The notes under the pieces are model-generated. The model searched no databases and was not told the DNA's origin. It saw only the letters and a program-made list of their open reading frames with translations. A program made the position numbers and the translations under genes. From Candidatus Peribacteria bacterium (GTDB lineage: Bacteria > Patescibacteriota > Gracilibacteria > UBA1369 > UBA12463), in contig CALRDN010000005.1 in the NCBI GenBank assembly GCA_943354965.1, forward strand, positions 25,363-89,362: a stretch of 64,000 bases of DNA, given 5' to 3'. Positions 42,284-51,519 of the stretch are shown one piece after another (within the stretch, counting starts at the first letter, position 1; the number at the start of each line of letters is the position of its first letter).

Positions 42284-44275
42284 ATGACATATCTTCCAGG
42301 AGGCGACGACCAATTCATTGATAGCCCGATTCACCAACTCGAGGTGAGCAAGAAGCACCGTCACGCCGTTGCATGGGTAGGACTCCTCGTTTTGGCCCTT
42401 GGTTCTTTTGCGATTGTAGGTGGTGGAAGCTCAAACTTCTTCGCCAGCATCTTGCCTATCAAACAGCATCCTGCTTTTGACGGTACGGTTTATCCCGTAG
42501 AGAAGGCACCAAACTGGGTTGCCCTCATGAGCGCAGAATACAAATATTCTTACGAACAGATTCCTTCGAATAAGTTTAATCCGATGCCGGTTTACAATGC
42601 GACTAATCTTGCGCAGCCTGTTGAGAATCTCAAGTGGGGTAATCCTGCCGATGACGCTATTCGTAATCAGAAGATTACCTATTCCGTTCCGTATATGGGC
42701 AGTTACCGTTTGAATGGAAAAGAAAATGATGGAAGTCATCTTGCGGTAGATATCAAAGTTCCGGTGAATACACCTGTTCGATCCATTGCGAATGGAACGG
42801 TTATCAAGGTCGCATCTGCTACCAGCGGTTTTGGAAAGCATATCGTCGTCCAACATACCAATGTCCCTTCCGTAGATAGTCCTTCCGTCCTTACAACCTA
42901 CTACTCATCATACAGCCATCTTGCTACGGTATTGATTTCCGAGGGTGATGTGGTACTACGAGGTCAGAATATCGCGCTTTCCGGCGAGTCTGGTTTTGCC
43001 ACTACGCCACATATTCATTTCCAAATCGATCGTGCGGAATCACCTTGGCACCCTTATTGGGCGTTTACTTTTCAGGAGCAGTCTGCTGCCGGATTAGACT
43101 TTGTCGGCGCTATCAATGCTGGACTGGGAAAAGAAAAAGCTCTTCTGAATACCGTAAATCCTATGATATTTATTCAAAACAATCTCACGAGTGCCCCTAT
43201 TCTTGCCGCCGGATCTATTCCTGCGACACAGGTTGCTGCTCCTACTCCTGAGCCCGTAGTTACGCCCGTTGTCGTACCAGTTGTTCAGGTAGTTACCCCA
43301 ACTCCTGATGCGACAGTCGTTGCCCCTGTGGCCGCAACTCCAATCTTTACCGTGAGCGGAAAAACGTTGTATCAAATCTCTGAGGAGGTGAAACTTACGG
43401 TATCTGTAAAAGATGCATCTGGTTCAACCTTGAATCATTTTAATGGCTCTGCGCTTGCGCTTCTGACTGGTGATGTTGGAGTTCTCTCGAAGGCCAATGT
43501 TATTGAAGACGATCTCGTCGGTGGACAGTTTGTCGTTCAGATTCTTACACCGAAGTCGGGTAAGGGTCAGCTCACGATTCTCTATAATGATGTCGCCGCC
43601 AAGTCTCAAGAGTTCTATATCGTAGCACCTGAGCCGGTCGTTGTCGCCCCCGCAGTTGAGGAAAAGGCAGCTGCCGTGGTCACAACGAATAGACCAAAAA
43701 TCTTCGCTGATGTTGGAGGAAGTTCGTCTTCCTATGATGCTATTAAATATGTTAAGCAGCAGTCTGTATTTGGAGGGTACGAAGATGGAACATTCAAACC
43801 TGATCAAGTAATCTCACGTGTCGAGGTACTGAAAGTTGCCCTGAAGACAGCCAATCGTCAGCTCCTCAATACGAGCGGTACACTTTCTTATGCTGATATT
43901 GATGCGAAGGCATGGTACGTGCCGTATATCGCTACTGCCCAACAGAATGGCATTGCCAGTGGATATATTGGAGGCTTCTTCAAACCAAACCAGAATGTAA
44001 CTCGAGGTGAGTTTTTGAAGATACTTCTTCTCTCTGCCCCGGTTTCTATTGATCCGATCGTTAACGCATCTCCATACACCGACGTAGCGGTTAGTGATTG
44101 GTACGCCGTCTTCGCACAATTCGCCAAGCAGAAGAACCTTCTCCCTGGTGGCGGAGCTGAGTTTAAACCAAACGAAGAAATCACCCGCGCCGAGGTGGCC
44201 GAGATTATCTATCGCTTACTGCTCGTCATGAAGACGGGTGCGAGTACGTATACAGCGGGACTGGCGAATGGGTAG
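42284..44275 (+). CDS. M23 metallopeptidase with three S-layer homology domains
   Basis: A protein of 663 residues. A membrane anchor is at about 28-50. The M23 (LytM-like) endopeptidase domain is at about 130-250, with N-D-G-S-H-L-A-V-D-I-K as the H-x3-D zinc motif and P-H-I-H-F as H-x-H. A Pro/Val/Thr-rich linker and an Ig-like domain (about 345-450) follow. Three SLH repeats occupy the C-terminus, each with F/Y-x-D-V/I near the start and F-x-P-N/D-x-x-x-x-R-x-E at the end. It is predicted to be held on the envelope by SLH binding and to cut peptidoglycan cross-links. The SLH repeats suggest an S-layer. Confidence 0.9.
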   Translation: MTYLPGGDDQFIDSPIHQLEVSKKHRHAVAWVGLLVLALGSFAIVGGGSSNFFASILPIKQHPAFDGTVYPVEKAPNWVALMSAEYKYSYEQIPSNKFNPMPVYNATNLAQPVENLKWGNPADDAIRNQKITYSVPYMGSYRLNGKENDGSHLAVDIKVPVNTPVRSIANGTVIKVASATSGFGKHIVVQHTNVPSVDSPSVLTTYYSSYSHLATVLISEGDVVLRGQNIALSGESGFATTPHIHFQIDRAESPWHPYWAFTFQEQSAAGLDFVGAINAGLGKEKALLNTVNPMIFIQNNLTSAPILAAGSIPATQVAAPTPEPVVTPVVVPVVQVVTPTPDATVVAPVAATPIFTVSGKTLYQISEEVKLTVSVKDASGSTLNHFNGSALALLTGDVGVLSKANVIEDDLVGGQFVVQILTPKSGKGQLTILYNDVAAKSQEFYIVAPEPVVVAPAVEEKAAAVVTTNRPKIFADVGGSSSSYDAIKYVKQQSVFGGYEDGTFKPDQVISRVEVLKVALKTANRQLLNTSGTLSYADIDAKAWYVPYIATAQQNGIASGYIGGFFKPNQNVTRGEFLKILLLSAPVSIDPIVNASPYTDVAVSDWYAVFAQFAKQKNLLPGGGAEFKPNEEITRAEVAEIIYRLLLVMKTGASTYTAGLANG

Positions 44276-44282
44276 TATTAGA

Positions 44283-44357
44283 TGGTGCTCCCAGAAGGAA
44301 TCGAACCTTCATCTTCGCCTTAGAAGGGCGTTGCTCTATCCATTGAGCTATGGAAGC
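44283..44357 (-). tRNA. tRNA-Arg (TCT)
   Basis: Minus strand: the acceptor GCTTCCA pairs with TGGGAGC (one G:U), the D-arm is TAGCTCAATGGATAGAGC, and ACGCC/GGCGA enclose CTTCTAA (anticodon TCT). The T-loop is GGTTCGATTCC and CCA is encoded. It lies just after the stop of the M23-SLH gene on the other strand. Confidence 0.93.
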
Positions 44358-44413
44358 GTGTGCTTTCGCGGGACATTCTAGTAAACTTTCTGGAAATATG
44401 CTACTAATTTAGT

Positions 44414-44887
44414 ATGCATCTACGAGGACACGAAGTTATTCAGAAGGTTTATAGGCGTCACTACTTCCCTTTCCTCCTTACGGTGGTGAAGATTTTGGCT
44501 GCCAGTTTTCCGTTTTATTTTCTTCTGTTTGCCGCAGAGGATAGTGTAACGCAGGGGTTTTTCTATGGGATGTTTGGAGCCATTACTTTCCTTTTTATTC
44601 TTGTTTTTTGGTACGCCTCGTTCGTGTATTGGGCGGACAAACTGATAGTGACGAACTTCCGAGTTATCTATATTGATTGGAAATTGATAAATGTCAGCGA
44701 AGAGATGGAGGCGGAAATTGAGGTTATTCAAGATATTCATATTATTGGAAAGGGTATTTTCTCCTTTATTCCTTTTTTGGATTACGGGACGCTGGCGATC
44801 GCCACTTCATCGAGCAAGGTATCTGTTCATTTTAATCACGCACCGAATCCTAATGAGATTAAGCGTTTTATTTTTTCGTTCAAATAG
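44414..44887 (+). CDS. Bacterial PH-domain membrane protein
   Basis: A protein of 157 residues. Two adjacent membrane segments are at about 19-41 and 48-72. A bacterial PH domain follows, with [11 protein letters not shown], the [14 protein letters not shown] strand pair and [14 protein letters not shown]. These proteins sit in the cytoplasmic membrane. Their function is mostly unknown. It lies 20 bases before ruvB. Confidence 0.8.
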   Translation: MHLRGHEVIQKVYRRHYFPFLLTVVKILAASFPFYFLLFAAEDSVTQGFFYGMFGAITFLFILVFWYASFVYWADKLIVTNFRVIYIDWKLINVSEEMEAEIEVIQDIHIIGKGIFSFIPFLDYGTLAIATSSSKVSVHFNHAPNPNEIKRFIFSFK

Positions 44888-44892
44888 CGTTG

Positions 44893-44901
44893 TGCTATAC
44901 T
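44893..44901 (+). promoter_or_regulatory. Extended -10 promoter giving a leaderless ruvB mRNA
   Basis: TGC plus TATACT (44896-44901). The ATG at 44908 is six bases after the hexamer, i.e. at the expected first base of the transcript. Confidence 0.6.
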
Positions 44902-44907
44902 CCGGGT

Positions 44908-45996
44908 ATGATTCAGAGAGATAAACAGTTTGCCGATCAGAGTAGTGCGGAGATTGAGGCTTTGTTGAAGCCCGTGATTGAAGATGCGCCAATGGCGGCG
45001 CAGTTTGAGAATACATTGAGACCCAGGATGTTGAGTGAGTATGTGGGGCAAGATTTGATTAAGAAAAATTTGGGAATTAGTATTGATGCGGCGAAGTCGA
45101 GAGACGAGCCGCTTGAGCATGTTTTGCTCCACGGTCCACCGGGCTTAGGGAAGACGACCTTGGCAAGCATTTTGGCTCAGGAGATGGGAACGAGTATCAA
45201 AATTACCTCGGGACCCGCACTTGAAAAGCAAGGAGATCTGGCTTCTATCCTCACGAACATGAAAGATCATGAGGTTTTATTTATTGATGAGATTCATCGA
45301 TTACGGCCGGTGATTGAAGAGGTTCTGTATACAGCTATGGAGGATTATTGTTTGGATTTAATGATTGGGAAAGGTCCATCGGCTCGGTCCATGCGACTAA
45401 ATCTTCCGAAGTTTACGTTGATTGGTGCGACGACGAAGTTAAATATGCTTTCTTCACCTCTGAGGGCGCGCTTTGGACATGTGTTTAAATTTGAATTGTA
45501 TACGATTGAAGATATTGAGTCTATTTTGCATCGATCGGCGAAAATATTAGATTGCGAAATTACTGCCGGTGCGGCGAAAATTTTGGCGCAGTCGGCTAGA
45601 CAGACTCCGCGAGTTGCCAATAGATTACTGCGAAGGGTACGGGATTATGCTGCGCACAAGGGTGTTACGGTTATTACCGAAGAGATTGCAACCTCTACCC
45701 TCGCTTCGCTCGGGGTCGACCATCTCGGACTCGACCGGACTGACGTTGATTTGTTAAAAATTATTATTGAGAAGTTCCAGGGTGGACCGGTGGGACTGAG
45801 TACAATGGCGGCCGCGCTGTGTGAGGAGCAGGAGACCATTGAGGATATCTATGAGCCATACTTGTTACAGCTGGGATTCCTAGAGCGTACGGCACGCGGC
45901 CGCATCGTCACGACTCATGCTTATCACCATCTCGGACTTTCCCAAGGGACAACCCCGCTGGGCCGCCCTTCTTCTCACAACCCTTCACTTCTTTAA
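44908..45996 (+). CDS. ruvB: Holliday junction branch-migration helicase RuvB
   Basis: RuvB is the AAA+ motor that drives branch migration with RuvA. The protein has 362 residues from the ATG at 44908. An earlier ATG at 44890 precedes the -10 box. Motifs are L-R-P-x-x-L-S-E-Y-V-G-Q, Walker [13 protein letters not shown], Walker [10 protein letters not shown], sensor I IGATTK and a C-terminal winged helix ending [15 protein letters not shown]. The last 18 residues ([18 protein letters not shown]) are not part of the family. They are encoded by a copy of the 27-nt hairpin and the bases after it, so the C-terminus has been extended by that insertion. Confidence 0.96.
   Translation: MIQRDKQFADQSSAEIEALLKPVIEDAPMAAQFENTLRPRMLSEYVGQDLIKKNLGISIDAAKSRDEPLEHVLLHGPPGLGKTTLASILAQEMGTSIKITSGPALEKQGDLASILTNMKDHEVLFIDEIHRLRPVIEEVLYTAMEDYCLDLMIGKGPSARSMRLNLPKFTLIGATTKLNMLSSPLRARFGHVFKFELYTIEDIESILHRSAKILDCEITAGAAKILAQSARQTPRVANRLLRRVRDYAAHKGVTVITEEIATSTLASLGVDHLGLDRTDVDLLKIIIEKFQGGPVGLSTMAAALCEEQETIEDIYEPYLLQLGFLERTARGRIVTTHAYHHLGLSQGTTPLGRPSSHNPSLL
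45941..45965 (+). repeat. Diverged copy of the mobile hairpin inside the ruvB 3' end
   Basis: CCCAAGGGACAACCCCGCTGGG plus CCG differs from the 27-mer at 5027 and 18371 by a few bases but keeps the nested dyad. It lies in frame within the last codons of ruvB. Confidence 0.7.
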
Positions 45997-46005
45997 TTTT
46001 TTCCT

Positions 46006-46827
46006 ATGAAGCGTATTTTTCCTTTTATCTTATTCTTTCTCGTTGTAGTAGGAGTGACGTATGTTCTCTACGGTAGCAAAATTACTATTGGTTTAAATAA
46101 TGCTCCAGGACAGGCGTCAGAAGATGATGATCACGTGAGAGAAACTGCTGCTGCGGGTAAGTTGCAGTCGCTTGGTACGGTTGCCATTCCGGGATCCGGC
46201 ACACATATTCTCGTACAGAAGGATAAGAAAACTATTCTCCTCAGCGGGCTTGGTGTGAATCTGGATGCCTATATTGGCAAACAGGTAGAGATAGAGGGAC
46301 GACCTACGACAACAGCTAGTGGCAAGGATCTCATTCAGGTTTTACGGTTGAGAGAGCTCACCGCCGAAGAAGTTGCCGCTGTTGAAACCGTTGTCTCAAA
46401 AGCATGGATTCCATTCGAGGATAGCGTACTTGGTGTGAAATTTTTGAAGAGAGATTTTTGGAAAACGTCATCAGGAAAAGATACCATTACTCTTACCATC
46501 CCTGCTGATCTATCTGTCTGCGGTATCGTATGTGACACCATCAAGGATGACACTATTACCCTCGAACGTTTAGACAACACCAAGGGCGCCACCCTCGTAT
46601 CCTTTGCCGGCGATGAGAAGTTGGCCAGTCATAATGTTATTGGTACCAAATCCCTCAGTGGCTATAAGTTTACGTCGCCCGATGGCAAGATTACCGCTGT
46701 AGTTGCCCGCGAGAAGTCTGTCTTCCGACTTACATATACTCCCGGATCTGTGAAATCGGCCGATAGCGTAGCCAATGATTTTCACTCGCTTTTAAATTCG
46801 TTTGAGTTTATTCCTTTGGTGAAATGA
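46006..46827 (+). CDS. Unrecognised membrane-anchored exported protein, 273 residues
   Basis: One N-terminal membrane segment (about 4-23) is followed by a charged linker. The domain at about 50-115 has an OB-like look (G-K-Q-V-E-I-E-G-R-P). A second, longer beta-rich domain contains C-G-I-V-C. No family is recognised. It follows ruvB by nine bases and is probably co-transcribed. The downstream spacer holds repeat copy C and the clpC promoter. Confidence 0.65.
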   Translation: MKRIFPFILFFLVVVGVTYVLYGSKITIGLNNAPGQASEDDDHVRETAAAGKLQSLGTVAIPGSGTHILVQKDKKTILLSGLGVNLDAYIGKQVEIEGRPTTTASGKDLIQVLRLRELTAEEVAAVETVVSKAWIPFEDSVLGVKFLKRDFWKTSSGKDTITLTIPADLSVCGIVCDTIKDDTITLERLDNTKGATLVSFAGDEKLASHNVIGTKSLSGYKFTSPDGKITAVVAREKSVFRLTYTPGSVKSADSVANDFHSLLNSFEFIPLVK

Positions 46828-46860
46828 TTAGCCTTGATTGGCTACCTCAATGTTTTTGTA

Positions 46861-47043
46861 TGTATATCAGGTGATATCCTTTCGCTTCCTTGGTGGTAGT
46901 TCCCTGGGTGTGGTTTTGAAATGATATCAATTTGATAGCATTTTAGTATCAACTTGCTATGGGTTTGTATATCGTAGGATAGCTTTTCAAAAGTAGTACA
47001 TGGGATACAGAAAAAGTTCACCAAAGGATATCAAGTTATATCA
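46861..47043 (+). repeat. Intergenic GATATC-rich repeat, copy C (uninterrupted)
   Basis: The left end TGTATATCAGGTGATATCC and the right end GGATATCAAGTTATATCAC form imperfect inverted repeats. The core has ATAGCA/TGCTAT and GGGTTTGTATATCGTAGGATA. This copy lacks the 27-nt hairpin found in copies A and B, so it shows the empty sites. Confidence 0.85.
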
Positions 47044-47076
47044 CTTCTCACATTCGACCTGATGGAAAATAATCTG

Positions 47077-47105
47077 TTGACGGTGATAATTTGGCACTCT
47101 ATAAT
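47077..47105 (+). promoter_or_regulatory. clpC promoter
   Basis: -35 TTGACG (47077-47082), 17 bases, -10 TATAAT (47100-47105). It is overlapped by the CIRCE operator. A second weaker promoter may lie near 47203-47208 (TGG plus TACTAT). Confidence 0.85.
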
Positions 47106-47117
47106 CGGGAGTGCTAG
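47091..47117 (+). promoter_or_regulatory. CIRCE operator (HrcA binding site)
   Basis: TTGGCACTC, nine bases, GAGTGCTAG. The known CIRCE consensus is TTAGCACTC-N9-GAGTGCTAA, so two positions differ (A to G in the left arm, the terminal A to G in the right) and the spacing is exact. The -10 box lies in the nine-base centre, so HrcA bound here would block RNA polymerase. hrcA itself is not in the window. Confidence 0.88.
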
Positions 47118-47267
47118 ATTGTTCCTATTTATGCACTATAAGTCAAACAACCCATTTGGGAACTGTAAAGCTCAACTGAATGAAATCGGCTTTGGCTTAT
47201 GGTACTATAGAGTGACTGGCGACTGATTCTTTTTCCCTCAATTACTCCCCCATTTACCCCAACACCT

Positions 47268-49991
47268 ATGTCAGACTTCTCACGATTTGAAAAGTTCACA
47301 AAGGAGGCAAAGCAGGCACTCGTCTACGCTCAAGATAGAGCAAAGGAGGCGAGGTTAAATTATGTTGGTACAGAACACATCTTGCTCGGTATTCTTTCTC
47401 AGACCAACTCTCTCGGATCTTCCATTCTCTTAAGCTTTGGAGTATCATTGGAAAATGTTCACTTGGTTTTGAAGACGGTTGGACGTACCGGTCAGCAGCA
47501 GACAAGCGAAAAAGGCCCGACGGGATTGAGTGGATTTGCGAAGAAAGTTATCGAGGACGCTGTACACTGCGCCGCAGAGTTTAGCCATGCGATGGTTGGA
47601 ACGGAGCATTTATTATACGCACTCGTCTCTCAGGAAAATACGGCAGCGACCGTGATTTTGGAAAATATGAAGGTCAATCCTCAAGATGTGAAGGATCAAG
47701 TTATTGAGGCATTTGAACGAAGTCGTATGCAGAATGGTGGCAGCCCGATGGGACAAAACAATCAGATGATGAATCCTATTGAGTTCTTCTTGAACGGACT
47801 TCAGGGTGTTATGACGCAAAATCAAGAGGGCGGAAAAACCGGAGCTCAGTTTGGTCGTAATGACGCCGCTGCTGCGGCGGCAGCGGGCGCTACCGGAGGC
47901 AAGAAAGCACAAAAGGGAAATAATCAGAAACAGAGCAAGACCCCAGCGCTCGACTACTTTACGACGGACCTCGTTCTCGAGGCGCGTAAGGGAAAGTTAA
48001 GTCCCGTTATCGGACGTGCAAAAGAAATTCAACGTGTTATTAGTATTCTTTGCCGCAAGACGAAGAACAATCCCGCCCTTCTCGGTGAGCCTGGTGTTGG
48101 TAAAACTGCCATTGCCGAGGGTCTCGCCCAGGCAATCGTTCGTGAACAGGTGCCAGATTGTCTCTTGGACAAGCGGTTATTGTCACTCTCTATGACATCA
48201 CTCGTCGCCGGTACGAAGTATCGTGGTGAGTTTGAAGAGCGCATCAAGCAGGTTCTGGACGAGGCATCGAGCCAAACGAATATTATTTTGTTTATTGATG
48301 AAATGCATACCGTGATTGGCGCAGGTTCCGCAGAAGGAAGCCTCGATGCCGCTAATATCCTGAAGCCCGCGCTTTCGCGCGGCCAGGTCCAAGTAATCGG
48401 TGCTACGACCACGGCCGAGTATCGCAAACATATCGAAACTGATACCGCTCTCGAGCGACGTTTCCAGGTAGTTATGGTAGCCGAACCGAACATCGAAGAC
48501 ACACTAGAGATGATTCATGGCTTGAAAGAGGGTTTCGAGGAGCATCACAGCTTGATTATTGAAGATAGCGCTGTAGAGGCTGCCGTACGCCTTTCTAAGC
48601 GTTACGTTCATGACAGATTCCTCCCGGATAAGGCGATCGACTTGATCGATGAGGCTTCTTCGTTGAAGCGTATTTCCGCTAAGGGAAATATTGATACGAT
48701 TCGTAAATTGCAGCAGGAGTTAAATGAAACTATTAAGTCAAAGGAAGAGGCCGTATCAAATCAGAACTACGAACATGCTGCAGAACTTCGTAATAAGGAG
48801 TTAGAAGTTATGCGCGCGATTGATGAGGCAAAGACACTGAAGATTCCGCGAGAACAGCGCGAGCATGTCACGGAAGAAGACGTCGCGCGCGTCGTCGCCA
48901 CCATGACCGGCGTTCCCGTCATGCGTTTGATCAAGGAGGATGCTGATAATTTACTCAAACTCGAAGAGACCCTTCATAATACGATTATTGGTCAGGATGA
49001 GGCCGTTGTTTCCGTGGCGAAGGCGATCCGTCGTTCACGCACGGGAATTTCTGATCCGAACCGTCCGATCGCTTCTTTTATCTTCTTGGGACCAACGGGT
49101 GTTGGTAAAACTGAGTTAGTAAAAACCTTGGCGAAACAAGTTTTCAACGACAAAGATGCGCTCATCAAAATCGATATGTCCGAGTTCATGGAGCGACACA
49201 ATACTTCACGCTTGGTCGGTACAACAGCTGGTTATGTCGGCTATGAAGACGGAGGCCAGCTCACCGAACAGGTGCGCAGGAAGCCATATGCCGTTATTCT
49301 CTTCGATGAGATCGAGAAGGCTCATTCCGAGGTATTCAACTTACTCCTTCAGATTCTTGAAGATGGCGTTTTGACTGATGGTAAGGGTCGAAAAGTTGAT
49401 TTCAAAAATACGATTATCGTCATGACCTCCAATATCGGTGCTGATAAATTGACAGAGAAGGCCGCTCCATTTGGATTCAATCTCCGTGGTGGTGAGCTCG
49501 AGCAGGCGATGTCCAATTTCGAGGCGATGGAAGAAGATGTTCAGAAAGAATTAAAAATGAAGTTCCGTCCTGAGTTCCTCAATCGTATTGATAAGATCGT
49601 CATGTTCAAGCCACTTGTTCATGAGGATGTGAAGAAGATTGTCGAGCTTAATTTGCGACAATTACAGGAGCGATTGAAATTGAAAAATATCACGCTCGAA
49701 CCAGATCAATCCGGACTCGATGTCATCTCCAAGAAGGGCTACGATCCTCAGTACGGTGCTCGTCCTGTCCGTCGTGCTATCCAGATGCTCGTCGAAGATC
49801 TCCTCACGCAGGGCTTCCTCGATGGATCATTCAACGAGGGCGACACGATCGCCATCACCGCAGATCCTTCTGATGAGAACAAAGTCATGCTCACAAAAGT
49901 CACCCATGTAGACGCCACCGCTCCTCGCAAAACGAAGTCAGTTGCGAAGACGACCAAGAAGGTGAAGGTGGATGAGGTGGCGAAGGAGTAG
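47268..49991 (+). CDS. clpC: ClpC-type ATP-dependent protease ATPase subunit
   Basis: An AAA+ unfoldase of the Hsp100 family that feeds ClpP, 907 residues. Two Clp_N repeats are at about 1-150 and a Gly/Ala/Asn-rich linker runs to about 225. AAA-1 has Walker A GEPGVGKT near 272 and Walker B I-I-L-F-I-D-E. A UVR-like helical segment is at about 485-520, followed by AAA-2 with Walker A GPTGVGKT near 607 and a C-terminal D2 small domain. It ends in a Lys/Thr-rich tail. The presence of the UVR-like segment and the short middle domain favours ClpC over ClpB. Expression should rise on heat stress through CIRCE. Confidence 0.93.
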   Translation: MSDFSRFEKFTKEAKQALVYAQDRAKEARLNYVGTEHILLGILSQTNSLGSSILLSFGVSLENVHLVLKTVGRTGQQQTSEKGPTGLSGFAKKVIEDAVHCAAEFSHAMVGTEHLLYALVSQENTAATVILENMKVNPQDVKDQVIEAFERSRMQNGGSPMGQNNQMMNPIEFFLNGLQGVMTQNQEGGKTGAQFGRNDAAAAAAAGATGGKKAQKGNNQKQSKTPALDYFTTDLVLEARKGKLSPVIGRAKEIQRVISILCRKTKNNPALLGEPGVGKTAIAEGLAQAIVREQVPDCLLDKRLLSLSMTSLVAGTKYRGEFEERIKQVLDEASSQTNIILFIDEMHTVIGAGSAEGSLDAANILKPALSRGQVQVIGATTTAEYRKHIETDTALERRFQVVMVAEPNIEDTLEMIHGLKEGFEEHHSLIIEDSAVEAAVRLSKRYVHDRFLPDKAIDLIDEASSLKRISAKGNIDTIRKLQQELNETIKSKEEAVSNQNYEHAAELRNKELEVMRAIDEAKTLKIPREQREHVTEEDVARVVATMTGVPVMRLIKEDADNLLKLEETLHNTIIGQDEAVVSVAKAIRRSRTGISDPNRPIASFIFLGPTGVGKTELVKTLAKQVFNDKDALIKIDMSEFMERHNTSRLVGTTAGYVGYEDGGQLTEQVRRKPYAVILFDEIEKAHSEVFNLLLQILEDGVLTDGKGRKVDFKNTIIVMTSNIGADKLTEKAAPFGFNLRGGELEQAMSNFEAMEEDVQKELKMKFRPEFLNRIDKIVMFKPLVHEDVKKIVELNLRQLQERLKLKNITLEPDQSGLDVISKKGYDPQYGARPVRRAIQMLVEDLLTQGFLDGSFNEGDTIAITADPSDENKVMLTKVTHVDATAPRKTKSVAKTTKKVKVDEVAKE

Positions 49992-50003
49992 GACGTAATA
50001 TAC

Positions 50004-51230
50004 TTAGGGCTTATGGTTCACCTTTTTTTGCTTCTTCCTTTCTCTCAAAGTGGCTAAATTCTTGTAATTGCGTATTTCCGCTAATGTTGGATTTTTCACT
50101 TCTTCTTTAGTCCCCATCGCTTTCGTTTTTGTGCCGATTGCGCTTGGATTTTCGGCCAGATATGCATATAATTTATCTGCGTCGAAAGCTTTACTTGCGT
50201 CTATCACCACAACGTTAACGTCGTTATATGCTAAAACCGCAGAAAATGGCAGCATATCACTTTCGCTTGTTCCTGGCATAAGACTCCGCCTACCGGGAAT
50301 GCCATCCTCATGCGCTGCACCAAGAGTAAGAAAACTTACCTTCTCTCCACTCTTTTTCACCGCATCAGCAACATTTTGAGCGATAAATATATTCACGGAA
50401 GTAGCTCGATATTTAAGTGGCCCGTTTGGTTTATTCCACATCTTAATCATCTGATCTTGCAGCCTTGATTCCTCTATCCCTCGAATTTTCAATTTATCAC
50501 CGAGAGTATCATGCGCCTGTACGTATCCATGCTCTTTTGCGGTCGGACCTGCTAATTTTCCTTCTTCGATGTGCTTAGAAGTAACTTCTTCTTCCGCATC
50601 AGCCCCCTCTGCATAAAGTGTATTTCCTATATTACCATTTACCATACCAACAAGTGCTTTATAAATTTCTGCTTGGGATTTTTTTACTCCGGCAATTTCC
50701 ATAAACGCATCGGACAATCCAGGGTTTGGATGAATCTGCATGAAGAAAACTACTGTCGGCGCAGATGGGTTTCCTTTTGTTAAGACATATTCCGGCGTGA
50801 CTCCTATTTCTTTTAGCCTTTTTACCGTATCTGTTATCACGCTCTGATCCGGTGATTCTATGCGGACACCAGCGCGGCTTATTTCATATCTCATTTCCGT
50901 AAGCATGTAACCGAATGAGCTGTCTAAATTCAATTCTTCACCTTTGTCATAATCTAAAAATAAATCATCGTTCATTGTTTGTAATCTTCTCACCTCGTTG
51001 TCATTTGGGTATTTTTCGTATAGCACTCTTAATTTTTCAGCATTCTCGCGAAGTAAGAATATGATCGTATCTCTATCCTTTGTTTCGTTTTCATCCCAAC
51101 TGTTTAGTAGATATATTCTCCTTTTTATATCTTTCATCTCGGCAATATCTACCGCCTCTTTTGGACGAAGGGGTTTTTGGGCTTCTAGAGGTGGAGATGG
51201 TGGTGGTGATTCTGGGCCGAGAGGACTCAT
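50004..51230 (-). CDS. Unrecognised protein, 408 residues
   Basis: A Pro-rich N-terminus is followed by a soluble body. The segment T-V-V-F-F-M-Q-I-H-P-N-P-G, then I-Y-K-A-L-V and L-Y-A-E-G, and later F-L-T-L-G-A-A-H-E-D-G-I-P, resembles TraB/ChaN/erythromycin-esterase-like folds (conserved H, E and G-x-x-H), but this is a weak pattern match. The start overlaps the stop of a 55-residue gene (ATGA), which confirms the start and the operon. It is convergent with clpC, 12 bases apart. Confidence 0.65.
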   Translation of the reverse strand: MSPLGPESPPPSPPLEAQKPLRPKEAVDIAEMKDIKRRIYLLNSWDENETKDRDTIIFLLRENAEKLRVLYEKYPNDNEVRRLQTMNDDLFLDYDKGEELNLDSSFGYMLTEMRYEISRAGVRIESPDQSVITDTVKRLKEIGVTPEYVLTKGNPSAPTVVFFMQIHPNPGLSDAFMEIAGVKKSQAEIYKALVGMVNGNIGNTLYAEGADAEEEVTSKHIEEGKLAGPTAKEHGYVQAHDTLGDKLKIRGIEESRLQDQMIKMWNKPNGPLKYRATSVNIFIAQNVADAVKKSGEKVSFLTLGAAHEDGIPGRRSLMPGTSESDMLPFSAVLAYNDVNVVVIDASKAFDADKLYAYLAENPSAIGTKTKAMGTKEEVKNPTLAEIRNYKNLATLRERKKQKKVNHKP

Positions 51231-51394
51231 ATATTTGAGAGTTTTTCTTGTGTTTGCTCAAAAGAATCGATTTTTTCTTGTAGTTCGTTTGCACTATGAA
51301 GAAGCAATTTTGTTTTTTTCGTTTTTTCTACATATGCTGATTTGAGCTTTGTCGCAAGCTCTTCGCATAGGATAAGAAGTTTTGTTTTTGCCAT
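51227..51394 (-). CDS. Short coiled-coil-like protein, 55 residues
   Basis: ATG at 51394 to TGA at 51227 (MAKTKLLILCEELATKLKSA...). It is rich in Lys, Leu and Glu, likely one long helix. It has a near-consensus promoter whose -10 box ends six bases before the ATG, so the mRNA is leaderless, and an ATGA overlap with the next gene. Those two facts support a real gene although it is too short for many gene finders. Function unknown. Confidence 0.65.
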   Translation of the reverse strand: MAKTKLLILCEELATKLKSAYVEKTKKTKLLLHSANELQEKIDSFEQTQEKLSNI

Positions 51395-51400
51395 ACTTGT

Positions 51401-51429
51401 ATTTTACCATATTTCATGCACTTTGGCAA
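51401..51429 (-). promoter_or_regulatory. Promoter of the 55-residue gene
   Basis: Minus strand: TTGCCA (51424-51429), 17 bases, TAAAAT (51401-51406). The transcript should start at the ATG (51394). Confidence 0.75.
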
Positions 51430-51519
51430 TTTCCACCCCATTCAGCATAGCTCATTCACCCTTGACGTTGCTTCGCTAAATCCGTAGAATGCCTCCGCTT
51501 TCGCTCTGACGGGTACACA

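Noticed and set aside
50004..51230. Confident TraB/ChaN assignment
   Set aside because: Only scattered H/E/G positions fit. A profile search is needed, so it is left as unrecognised.
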